Source of the DNA: CAYGZQ01 sp964354375 [NCBI: uncultured Planctomycetota bacterium]
GTDB taxonomy: Bacteria; JAJVIF01; JAPKYR01
Length of the DNA stretch: 7,713 nt
Direction: 5' to 3'
NCBI GenBank assembly: GCA_964354375.1
Contig: CAYGZQ010000107.1
Location: forward strand, 1 to 7,713
The translations under genes were made by a program, and so were the position numbers. The notes under the pieces were generated by a model. That model made no database searches, was not told the origin of the DNA, and saw nothing but the letters and a program-made list of their open reading frames with translations. Below, one piece after another: positions 1 to 5,920 of this stretch. Positions within the stretch are counted from its first letter, which is position 1. Every line of letters starts with the position of its first letter.

Positions 1-317
1 GATTACCGGGCGACTCAGAAAGTGGGGAAAATCCAATCATGCCTAACAACTCATTATCAATATGCGGTGGTTGAGACCGGGGGTGTTATTGTGCGGATGG
101 TCCTGAGCGAATACATGGCTTGCGAGGTCGTATGGGAGATGTAAAATTCCACCCCGGAAACCGCGTTCGTTGATGGCTGTCGAAAATCGGGAATCTTGTA
201 GGCATAGAAGCGGAAATCATAATCAACGCCATTTCCGGTCCGCCGGGAACGTCCTGCTCTTTGATAACTCGTTGAATATCGAAGGCTTACGACTCAAAAA
301 CCGGATGGAGAACGGTT
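1..317. other. Stretch without a supported gene
   Basis: I see no convincing gene, RNA or repeat here. Reading frame 1 is open from the window edge to a TAA at 142-144 (47 codons). It could be the 3' end of a gene that starts outside the window, but the peptide shows no motif I recognise. Positions 145-317 contain stops in most frames and no promoter I would defend. Confidence 0.5.
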
Positions 318-491
318 ATGAAGAGGGTTGCATACGGGGAGGCAATCGTGCTGGACCTGACGGTCATAGCCCTGATCGTGTTGGTGTGGCCGATAACGAA
401 ATGGGGATCGATCCTGCTGTGGCCGTACGCTGCCTGGGCTGCAGTCGTGGTTTACGGCATGTGGGAGTGCTTGCGGTCGGTCACCTTGTAG
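318..491 (+). CDS. Predicted small two-helix membrane protein, hypothetical
   Basis: A 57-residue frame begins with ATG at 318, preceded by GGAG at 307-310 (7-nt spacing), and ends with TAG at 489-491. Apart from a short charged start (MKRVAYGE) the product is strongly hydrophobic. Residues about 9-24 and 31-48 look like two transmembrane segments joined by a short PITKWG turn, and there are many Trp, Val, Leu and Ile residues. This composition is unlikely in a random GC-rich frame, where Arg, Ala and Gly dominate, and it is the main reason for the call. The gene is convergent with the lipoprotein gene and overlaps its 3' end by 11 bp. I recognise no family. It could also be the remnant of a larger membrane protein, since the same frame is closed by TGA at 273-275. 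No function is proposed. Confidence 0.5.
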   Translation: MKRVAYGEAIVLDLTVIALIVLVWPITKWGSILLWPYAAWAAVVVYGMWECLRSVTL

Positions 492-2433
492 CGAGATAGA
501 ACTCGTGGACGTACGCTGCGCCGGTTTTCACAGCCACAGGGAAAAGCAGACGCCACTGCTGCTCGCGAACACCGAGCGTTGAGTTGGAGTAGTAATCCTC
601 GTCGTCATCGTCCGCGACGGTGAGGATGTCCCACCCGTTTCTCAAAGCGTCCTCGACGTCCTCGACATCCGGATCGGTGAACCAGTGTGTGCTCCAGAAC
701 CAGCTCCGCCAGACATCAAAAGTGCCGTTTCCGATCGCCACGATGTATTCATCGTCCGTCACGGGCGGACCGCCGGAGCCCCACAGCACCGTCTTCCCGA
801 AGAAATCAAGGTCCAGCTCGGTGAGATAGGGATAGTAGTCCGTGTTCGCCGCGTCGTAGTTCGTGCTCACATAGATCGTGTCCTCGGAGAAGCACAGCCT
901 GTTCGACATGAGCGCCGTGTACTCGAAGAGTGCCTCGACCCCGGCGAAATCGGGGTTCGACGCGTTGACGTAGAGATTCTGCAGCATCGGGTTCCCGGGG
1001 AAGCCGGTGTCGTCGCGGACGATGGGATCGTGCTGCTGAGCGAGGTCATTGAACAATCCGACCGTCTCATGGACGAAGGTCGGCGTGATCGTGTCGCCCC
1101 AGTCCTCGAGGGGATCGGGCTGAAGTCCCCCGAGGCCGGGGATGCTCGAGATGATCGGCACTCCGTGCATGTCGTTGCGGGAATGCGCGGGACAGGACGT
1201 ATCTTCCAGCAGATGCAGCGTGTATCCGAAGGTGTAGAACGTATTTCCCAGAAGATTCCCGCAGACAAGCTGGTTGGGAGCTTCACGGGTCTGGTCCATG
1301 AGATCGATGGCCTGGGGCAGGGTCTTGCGGTTACGCGATGCGCGCATATCGACTATGCCGAGGATGTCGTACGGTCCCAGCACTCCGTTCCCGAGCGCCC
1401 AGTCGAGCGATCGAACCGCCGCGCCGCCCGTGCCGCCGAGCGCACCCATGTCGTTGAACTCGGAGTACTCCGTCTCCCATTCGCTCTGCGTAACCGGCGT
1501 GAGGAAGTGCGCGAAGCCCTTGAAAAATGTGTCGTCGTCATCGCCGAAATCATTAGTCGACTTGAACACGATCCCGCCGTCGTAAGCGATCCCGACGTCG
1601 CGGAGGAAATTCACGCTCCCGTCGGGATTGTACTCTCCGACGAAAACATCCTCATCCGCGCTTCCCGCCTGCACAAGCGAGTAGGCGACGTTCTTCACCA
1701 TCACCGCGTCGGGAGGCATCGACTCGTAAGTGTCGTAATCGAAGAAGAGGATCGTCTCGACGGGTCCGGGATGTTCGACATCGATGCCGTAGTGATTGTT
1801 GTACGGGTTGAGGAGTCCGTACTTGCCGTTGAACTCGACGTCCTGAGGGTACATGAGGTAGTAGTAGAGAAGGATCGCGCGGGTGAGAACGGAGGCGTGC
1901 GTGTTCATGGTGCCCCATTGCGCCTGCCGGTCGGCTGCGGGCAGTGCGGACTCGGCCATGCGGGCTCGCTTTCGCCGAATCTGAGCCTGTCCGTCGCCGG
2001 GATACGTGAAATCGACGCCCCATCTGCCGGTCCTTCCGTCGAAGCCGCGGATGCGCGCGACGTAGATCCTGCTCTCGATAACCCGATTGTGCGGGTCGCA
2101 AGGGTGCGAAATTCTCACGCGGTAGCGATAGCAGTCGCGCTCGCGACGAGTTTCCTCGGACTTCCGAATCGAGCGACCGTACAGCGGGAGCACATCGCGC
2201 GAAAGCTCTAGGGTGCGTCGCCAGCGAGCCGGGTTGAGGAGAAGTCCGCATGCCTTGTCGAGATCCTGCGCGATACAGGCGTCCGCGAACGCGTTCAGAA
2301 CTTCGCGAGGGCTGTTTCCGATTGCGTCCTGGGCATCCGGAGAAACGGGGGAGCCTCCTCCGCCACATCCCGCAAGAAGTGCAAGCATGATGCCCGGGAG
2401 GATCAACCACGCGTATTTCATGCTGCGAAGCAT
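481..2433 (-). CDS. Large lipoprotein with zinc phospholipase C / P1-nuclease-like motifs
   Basis: The chosen start is the ATG at 2431-2433, because AGGAGGT (plus-strand 2439-2445) sits 5 nt upstream. The longer frame from 2472 lacks such a site and would put charged residues before the signal peptide. The 650-residue product begins with a lipoprotein signal peptide: a hydrophobic stretch, then LLAGC with the lipidated Cys at 23 and a Gly-rich tether. Residues about 40-150 resemble a small NTF2/DUF4878-like domain (SPREVLNAFADAC). The larger remainder contains NTH near 178-180, an FAHFLTP motif (His309) and HLLEDTSCPAHSRND at 407-421. The spacing of His and Asp in the last motif resembles the metal-binding helices of zinc-dependent phospholipase C and S1/P1 nucleases. 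Acidic DDDD and DDDDED runs occur near 298 and 608. Inference: a secreted, membrane-tethered metal-dependent hydrolase with unknown substrate. It is transcribed away from the arsenic operon and is probably unrelated to it. Confidence 0.85.
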   Translation of the reverse strand: MLRSMKYAWLILPGIMLALLAGCGGGGSPVSPDAQDAIGNSPREVLNAFADACIAQDLDKACGLLLNPARWRRTLELSRDVLPLYGRSIRKSEETRRERDCYRYRVRISHPCDPHNRVIESRIYVARIRGFDGRTGRWGVDFTYPGDGQAQIRRKRARMAESALPAADRQAQWGTMNTHASVLTRAILLYYYLMYPQDVEFNGKYGLLNPYNNHYGIDVEHPGPVETILFFDYDTYESMPPDAVMVKNVAYSLVQAGSADEDVFVGEYNPDGSVNFLRDVGIAYDGGIVFKSTNDFGDDDDTFFKGFAHFLTPVTQSEWETEYSEFNDMGALGGTGGAAVRSLDWALGNGVLGPYDILGIVDMRASRNRKTLPQAIDLMDQTREAPNQLVCGNLLGNTFYTFGYTLHLLEDTSCPAHSRNDMHGVPIISSIPGLGGLQPDPLEDWGDTITPTFVHETVGLFNDLAQQHDPIVRDDTGFPGNPMLQNLYVNASNPDFAGVEALFEYTALMSNRLCFSEDTIYVSTNYDAANTDYYPYLTELDLDFFGKTVLWGSGGPPVTDDEYIVAIGNGTFDVWRSWFWSTHWFTDPDVEDVEDALRNGWDILTVADDDDEDYYSNSTLGVREQQWRLLFPVAVKTGAAYVHEFYLATR

Positions 2434-2484
2434 TTCGGACCTCCTCGCGATGTTTGTCTCGATTCCCCTCATGGAAGCATGCTC

Positions 2485-2513
2485 AGGATATCGAATAAGG
2501 CGAGGATGGTCAA
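2485..2513 (-). promoter_or_regulatory. Predicted sigma-70-type promoter of the lipoprotein gene
   Basis: Read on the minus strand, TTGACC (plus 2508-2513) and TATCCT (plus 2485-2490) are separated by exactly 17 nt, close to the sigma-70 consensus. Transcription would start near 2478, giving a leader of about 45 nt before the ATG at 2433. This is a prediction from sequence only. Confidence 0.5.
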
Positions 2514-2531
2514 CCTGGAAAAGAGGGAGAC

Positions 2532-2580
2532 GCCGGTAGCTGCTGCCTTTTTCGTCTTCGAAAAAGTAGCTGCTACCGGC
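2532..2580. repeat. Imperfect inverted repeat (hairpin 1)
   Basis: The outer arms GCCGGTAGC (2532-2540) and GCTACCGGC (2572-2580) are perfect complements. An inner stem pairs CTTTTTCG (2547-2554) with CGAAAAAG (2559-2566) around a TCTT loop. Between them lie two copies of a 13-bp palindromic core, GGTAGCTGCTGCC (2535-2547) and AGTAGCTGCTACC (2565-2577). No T-run follows on either strand, so a classic terminator is not supported. Confidence 0.8.
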
Positions 2581-2594
2581 ATCTGGGCTCGTGC

Positions 2595-2652
2595 TCCGGT
2601 AGCTGCTACCTTGACGCTCGCTGCGCTCGCGTCAAGGGTAGCAGCTACCGGA
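2595..2652. repeat. Near-perfect long inverted repeat (hairpin 2)
   Basis: The left arm 2595-2617 and right arm 2629-2652 are complementary over 23 pairs with one bulged G, around an 11-nt GC-rich loop. Each arm carries the core GGTAGCTGCTACC (2598-2610) or its complement (2637-2649), which is itself a palindrome with a single central base. It shares this core with hairpin 1. It ends 23 nt before the arsR -35 box and lies between the two divergent promoters. Confidence 0.85.
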
Positions 2653-2675
2653 ATTGCGTCAAAGAGACAAAGGAC

Positions 2676-2704
2676 TTGACAAAACCCACTAACTTGGTTA
2701 TATT
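2676..2704 (+). promoter_or_regulatory. Predicted promoter of the ars operon
   Basis: TTGACA (2676-2681) and TATATT (2699-2704) are separated by 17 nt, an almost ideal sigma-70-type promoter. Transcription would start near 2711, leaving a leader of about 30 nt before the arsR ATG at 2742. The TTG that could extend the arsR frame upstream is part of the -35 box, which argues against that longer start. Confidence 0.75.
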
Positions 2705-2717
2705 GCCAAATAGCCAA
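2694..2717. promoter_or_regulatory. Candidate ArsR operator overlapping the -10 box
   Basis: A 24-bp imperfect palindrome with half-sites TTGGTTATATTG and CCAAATAGCCAA matches at 9 of 12 positions when one half is reverse-complemented. Its ends, TTGG and CCAA, are perfect. It covers the -10 box and the predicted start of transcription, where an ArsR/SmtB dimer would block RNA polymerase until metalloid binds. The position and symmetry are seen directly. Binding by the adjacent ArsR is inference. Confidence 0.6.
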
Positions 2718-2741
2718 AGACCCGTCGAGGTGATACCTGAC

Positions 2742-3071
2742 ATGGACCGAAAGACGCTTGCGAGATTCGAGGCCAGGGCGAAGATCATGAAAGCCCTCGC
2801 GCACCCCACGAGGCTGTTCATCGTGGAAGAGCTGTCGAAGGGCGAGCGTTGCGTGTGCGAGCTTACCGAAATGGTCGGCGCGGACGTGTCCACCGTGTCC
2901 AAACACTTGTCGATCCTGAAAAGTGCGGGACTCGTGAGTGACGAAAAGCGGGGCTTGTGGGTTTACTACAGCCTGAAAGCAGCGTGCGCGCTGAATTTCC
3001 TCGACTGTGTCGAGGCGGTCATCAGTACCAACCTGAGGGAAGAGGCCGGACTGGCGGGTCGGCGAAGATAG
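2742..3071 (+). CDS. arsR: ArsR/SmtB-family metalloid-responsive repressor
   Basis: This 109-residue winged-helix repressor releases DNA when As(III) or a related thiophilic ligand binds. Start: the ATG at 2742 follows GAGGTGAT (2727-2734) with 7-nt spacing; a longer frame would begin inside the -35 box. Visible family features are KALAHPTRLFIVEEL (residues 17-31), the metal-binding segment ERCVCEL with Cys37 and Cys39, the recognition helix DVSTVSKHLSILKSAGLV (49-66) and the wing RGLWVYYSL (70-78). Cys37 and Cys39 correspond to the first two ligands of the plasmid R773 ArsR. The third R773 position is not Cys here; Cys82 and Cys89 near the C-terminus are candidate replacements. As first gene of the operon, with an operator-like palindrome on its promoter, it probably represses itself and all six genes downstream. 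Confidence 0.93.
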   Translation: MDRKTLARFEARAKIMKALAHPTRLFIVEELSKGERCVCELTEMVGADVSTVSKHLSILKSAGLVSDEKRGLWVYYSLKAACALNFLDCVEAVISTNLREEAGLAGRRR

Positions 3072-3101
3072 TTCAGCCGGACGGGTCAGGTGCATTGAAG
3101 A

Positions 3102-4406
3102 ATGATCGATTGGAAAAAAGACTGGAAACCTCTGGCGATCATCGGAATTGTCTTCCTGGCTTTCTACTTTCTGCCGATCGAATCGATCCCGTTTCAAAAT
3201 CCGATTGTGGAGGCGCTCGCGATGGCGCAGGACTATGCGCGCCTCCATGTCATCTTGTGCCTCCTGCCGGCGTTCTTCATAGCGGGAGCGATTTCAGTGT
3301 TCGTGAGCCGGGAATCGGTGATCAAATATCTCGGGAGCAAGGCGAACAAGATCCTCGCGTACGGGGTCGCGTCGGTCTCCGGGACAATACTCGCGGTGTG
3401 TTCCTGCACCGTGCTGCCGTTGTTTGCGGGAATTTACACGAGAGGCGCCGGGATCGGCCCGGCGACCGCGTTCCTGTATTCCGGTCCGGCGATAAATGTC
3501 CTCGCGATCATCATGACCGCGCGAATCCTGGGTTTGGAGCTCGGAATAGCGCGGGCGGTCGGCGCGATCGTCTTCAGCATCGTTGTGGGCCTCCTCATGG
3601 AGCTTTTCTTCGGGAGGGAAGATCGCGAGAGAACGGGCGCGATGGCTGCGATCAATGCCGAACCGCCTCATCCTCTCTGGCAGACCAGCCTGTACTTCGC
3701 GAGCATGGTCGCGATACTCGTTTTTGCCAACTGGGCGAAGCCGCAGGATGAGATCGGATTCTGGAACGCGGTCTACTCCCTGAAATGGATTCTGACCGCG
3801 CTGAGCTCGGTTGCGCTTGCGGCAATGCTGATAGGATGGTTCTCGTTGAAATGGTGGAAGGTTCTCGTGCCCGCTGTTGCCGCCGTTATTCTCGCGGTTC
3901 TTGTTCCGAAAGCTCCGCAGTTGTCCTTCGCAGCGGGAGTGATCGGACTTTCGTGGGCGACGAGCACCGATAAGGGCGAGACGGGCGAATGGTTCGAGTC
4001 GACATGGGGTTTCGCAAAACAAATCATGCCTTTGCTTTTCTACGGGGTACTGATCGCGGGAGTGCTGATGGGTCGCGATGCGGATCACGTTGGCCTCATT
4101 CCGCCCGAATGGATCAGGACCCTTGTCGGCGGAAATTCGATCTTTGCCAATTTCTTCGCCGCGATTGTGGGCGCATTCATGTATTTCGCGACTCTCACGG
4201 AGGTGCCGATACTCCAGGGGCTCATCGGCAGCGGCATGGGGAAAGGACCCGCGCTCGCGCTGCTTCTGGCGGGTCCCGCTCTCTCGCTTCCGAGCATGCT
4301 TGTGTTAAAGAGCATACTCGGGACGAAAAAGACGGTGGTCTATGTATCGCTGGTTGTCGTCATGGCCACAATCACCGGAATGATCTACGGGACAATATTT
4401 AAATAG
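3102..4406 (+). CDS. COG0701/DUF318 permease, ArsP-like
   Basis: A polytopic inner-membrane protein of 434 residues, with its start at ATG 3102 and AGGTG at 3088-3092. The hallmark of the family is the CSCTVLP segment (Cys100, Cys102), followed by GIGPATAFLYSGPAIN (117-132). A related motif near the end, MGKGPALALLLAGPALSLPS (379-398), shows the internal duplication typical of this family. Members include ArsP, which exports trivalent organoarsenicals such as methyl-As(III) and trivalent roxarsone, but also poorly characterised permeases proposed to move Cu or Zn. The protein is longer than ArsP of about 310-350 residues because of an extra hydrophobic middle portion (about 225-285). The arsR upstream and arsF/arsG/acr3 downstream favour arsenic; substrate and the name arsP are inferred from context. 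Its stop codon overlaps the ribosome binding site of the next gene, suggesting coupled translation. Confidence 0.88.
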   Translation: MIDWKKDWKPLAIIGIVFLAFYFLPIESIPFQNPIVEALAMAQDYARLHVILCLLPAFFIAGAISVFVSRESVIKYLGSKANKILAYGVASVSGTILAVCSCTVLPLFAGIYTRGAGIGPATAFLYSGPAINVLAIIMTARILGLELGIARAVGAIVFSIVVGLLMELFFGREDRERTGAMAAINAEPPHPLWQTSLYFASMVAILVFANWAKPQDEIGFWNAVYSLKWILTALSSVALAAMLIGWFSLKWWKVLVPAVAAVILAVLVPKAPQLSFAAGVIGLSWATSTDKGETGEWFESTWGFAKQIMPLLFYGVLIAGVLMGRDADHVGLIPPEWIRTLVGGNSIFANFFAAIVGAFMYFATLTEVPILQGLIGSGMGKGPALALLLAGPALSLPSMLVLKSILGTKKTVVYVSLVVVMATITGMIYGTIFK

Positions 4407-4415
4407 AGGTGAACC

Positions 4416-4658
4416 ATGGAAAAGAAAGAGATACTTGTTCTCGGACCCGGATGCTACCGATGCCGGAAGGTCCATGAGAATGCCGAGACTGCTGCGAAGG
4501 AGCTCGGGATCGAGTACGAAGTGACCAAGGTTTCCGACCCCGGCGCGATCGCAGGTTTCGGCGTGATGATGACACCCGGCCTTATCATCAACGGGGCCAT
4601 CAAATCCTCAGGGAAAATTCCGTCGGTGGAAGAGATCAAGAGAATGCTTCAAGAGTGA
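4416..4658 (+). CDS. Small thioredoxin-fold protein (redox-active disulfide protein 2 type), possible ArsE
   Basis: An 80-residue cytoplasmic protein with no signal peptide. The fold begins with ILVLGPGCYRCRKVHENA, giving a CYRC active site (Cys13, Cys16) at the start of helix 1, and has the cis-proline loop MMTPGLIING (Pro54) and a final helix VEEIKRML. This is the compact thioredoxin-like family often encoded beside COG0701 permeases. AGAGGTGA at 4405-4412 precedes the ATG and overlaps the TAG of the permease gene. The arsF start follows only 4 nt after its stop. The position directly before arsF and arsG makes it a candidate ArsE in the arsEFG arrangement, but I identify it by place and fold only. 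It may instead serve the permease as a thiol donor or metalloid chaperone. Confidence 0.88.
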   Translation: MEKKEILVLGPGCYRCRKVHENAETAAKELGIEYEVTKVSDPGAIAGFGVMMTPGLIINGAIKSSGKIPSVEEIKRMLQE

Positions 4659-4662
4659 CGTC

Positions 4663-5175
4663 ATGCAACTGAAAAGCGTACTGACCATCATCCTGACCGC
4701 GTTTGTGGCGGTCAGCGTCGGGTTTCTGATTGCCAGGGGCGTTCAAACCGGCCCTCCCGGGAAACCCGCGACCGATATCAGCCAGGGATCGACCGTTGAG
4801 CCCGACGCGGTCGAGCAGGTCGCGTTGTCGCCCAAACGTCTGAAGGTCTACTACTTCCGCGGAACCGCGCGATGCTGGTCGTGCATTACCATCGAGAAGT
4901 ACACCGACGAGGCCATCCGGAGCTTCTTCGCCGATGCAATGAAAAATGGGACCCTGGAATGGTCGGTTGTGAACACCGATGAGCCGGCGAACGAGCATTA
5001 CCTGAACGACTACCAGATCTACACCAAGTCGGTGATAGTGACCGAGATCCGGGACGGGATCGAGGTGCGCTGGAAGAATCTCGACAAGGTCTGGAACCTT
5101 CTCGACAGCGAGCAGGACTTCAAGAGCTATATCCGGGACGAAATCGGAAAATGGCTGGAGGAGATGCAGTCCTGA
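4663..5175 (+). CDS. arsF: ArsF-family (nitrophenyl-arsenical nitroreductase subunit) thioredoxin-like protein
   Basis: A 170-residue protein with one N-terminal membrane anchor (residues about 5-25), a polar linker to about 58 and a thioredoxin-like domain from 60 on. The active-site region is KVYYFRGTARCWSCITIEKY, giving CWSC at Cys71-Cys74. It continues with the conserved segments LEWSVVNTDEPANEHYLNDY (98-117), YTKSVIV and VRWKNLDKVW. These match my memory of the ArsF family, described with ArsE and ArsG in resistance to nitroaromatic arsenicals such as nitarsone and roxarsone. The anchor suggests the domain faces the periplasm or outer surface. No flavin-binding nitroreductase fold is visible, so how it would carry out nitroreduction is unclear from sequence. 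It starts 4 nt after the previous gene with a weak ribosome site, suggesting coupling. Confidence 0.85.
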   Translation: MQLKSVLTIILTAFVAVSVGFLIARGVQTGPPGKPATDISQGSTVEPDAVEQVALSPKRLKVYYFRGTARCWSCITIEKYTDEAIRSFFADAMKNGTLEWSVVNTDEPANEHYLNDYQIYTKSVIVTEIRDGIEVRWKNLDKVWNLLDSEQDFKSYIRDEIGKWLEEMQS

Positions 5176-5867
5176 TGTACTGGATAGGAATGGTGTCGGC
5201 ACTCTGGCTCGGGGTTCTCACGTCGATCAGCCCGTGTCCGCTCGCGACCAACATCACGGCCATATCGTTCATCGGCAGGAACCTCGCCAATGCTCGCCTT
5301 ACGCTCCTGTCCGGGCTCGCGTACACGCTGGGCAGAATGATCACTTACATCGTGATCGGGGCCGTGGTCGTGATCGGCGTTCTGTCGATACCCGGCGTCT
5401 CCAACTTCCTGCAGAACTACATGAACAAGATCATGGGTCCGCTTCTGATTGTGGTCGGGATGTTCCTTCTGGAGCTGATATCGATCAACTTATCCAGCGG
5501 GATTCGCCCGGAGAAGCTTCAGGCTGGAGTTGAGAAGGGCGGGATTCTCGCTTCCGTACTTCTTGGCGTGGTGTTCGCGCTTGCGTTCTGCCCGGTATCC
5601 GCGGCGCTGTTTTTCGGAAGCCTGATACCACTGGCGATCAAGCACGGTTCGAGATTCGTATTTCCGGCCATCTACGGGATTGGTACGGCGCTGCCGGTTG
5701 TCGTCTTCGCCGTACTCATCGCGACCGGCGCGCGTTCGGTGAGTTCCGCGTTCAACAGGACCACTCAGTTCGAGCTTTGGGCGAGACGGATCACCGGCGC
5801 GATCTTCGTCCTGGTTGGTATTTACCTCTCGCTGAAATACATCTTCGAAGTACCTCTGATTTTCTGA
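5175..5867 (+). CDS. arsG: ArsG-family (CcdA/DsbD-like) membrane protein
   Basis: A 230-residue inner-membrane protein with about six hydrophobic segments. The start is ATG 5175, which shares its A with the TGA stop of arsF; GGAGGAG at 5157-5163 lies 11 nt upstream. An in-frame ATG at 5151 lies before this site and is less likely. The family signature is SISPCPLATNITAISFIGRN near the first helix (Cys21), with FCPVSAALFFG in a middle helix (Cys139). These correspond to the two redox cysteines of CcdA and of the DsbD membrane domain. ArsG is named as an efflux permease for trivalent aromatic aminoarsenicals. The retained cysteine pair, and thioredoxin-like proteins encoded on both sides, equally fit a transmembrane carrier of reducing power. 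I am confident of the family but not of transport versus electron transfer. Confidence 0.87.
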   Translation: MYWIGMVSALWLGVLTSISPCPLATNITAISFIGRNLANARLTLLSGLAYTLGRMITYIVIGAVVVIGVLSIPGVSNFLQNYMNKIMGPLLIVVGMFLLELISINLSSGIRPEKLQAGVEKGGILASVLLGVVFALAFCPVSAALFFGSLIPLAIKHGSRFVFPAIYGIGTALPVVVFAVLIATGARSVSSAFNRTTQFELWARRITGAIFVLVGIYLSLKYIFEVPLIF

Positions 5868-5920
5868 AAGGCGAAGAATCGAGCGAATTGCCCTGGGCGA
5901 CATGTGCTGAGGAGACATCA

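Noticed and set aside
41-97. Integron attC-like site beginning GCCTAAC
   Set aside because: The left end resembles an attC core, but no matching GTTRRRY end with a paired right arm follows; the nearest candidate, GTTATTG, does not fit.
170-499. 109-codon plus-strand open frame upstream of the lipoprotein gene
   Set aside because: The product is Arg/Gly/His-rich without a motif, has no good ribosome site, and the overlapping frame from 318 encodes a far more protein-like hydrophobic sequence.
685-2211. 508-codon plus-strand open frame opposite the lipoprotein gene
   Set aside because: It is antisense to a gene with a clear signal peptide, lipobox and enzyme motifs; its composition (Val, Arg, Asp, His-rich) is typical of an antisense frame in GC-rich DNA.
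2532-2580. Rho-independent terminator
   Set aside because: The hairpin is not at the end of any gene on either strand and no T-run follows it; the T-run seen is inside the stem.
2479-2679. Plus-strand open frame across the promoter region with repeated VAAT segments
   Set aside because: It is a translation of the four palindromic cores, whose spacings of 30, 33 and 39 bp happen to be multiples of three. It ends inside the -35 box and has no ribosome site.
2676-2741. Upstream TTG start that would lengthen ArsR by 22 residues
   Set aside because: The TTG is part of the -35 box and the extension covers the -10 box and operator; the ATG at 2742 has a proper ribosome site and gives the usual ArsR length.
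2469-3248. 259-codon minus-strand open frame opposite arsR
   Set aside because: It is antisense to a clear arsR, its promoter and the start of the permease gene, with no recognisable domain.
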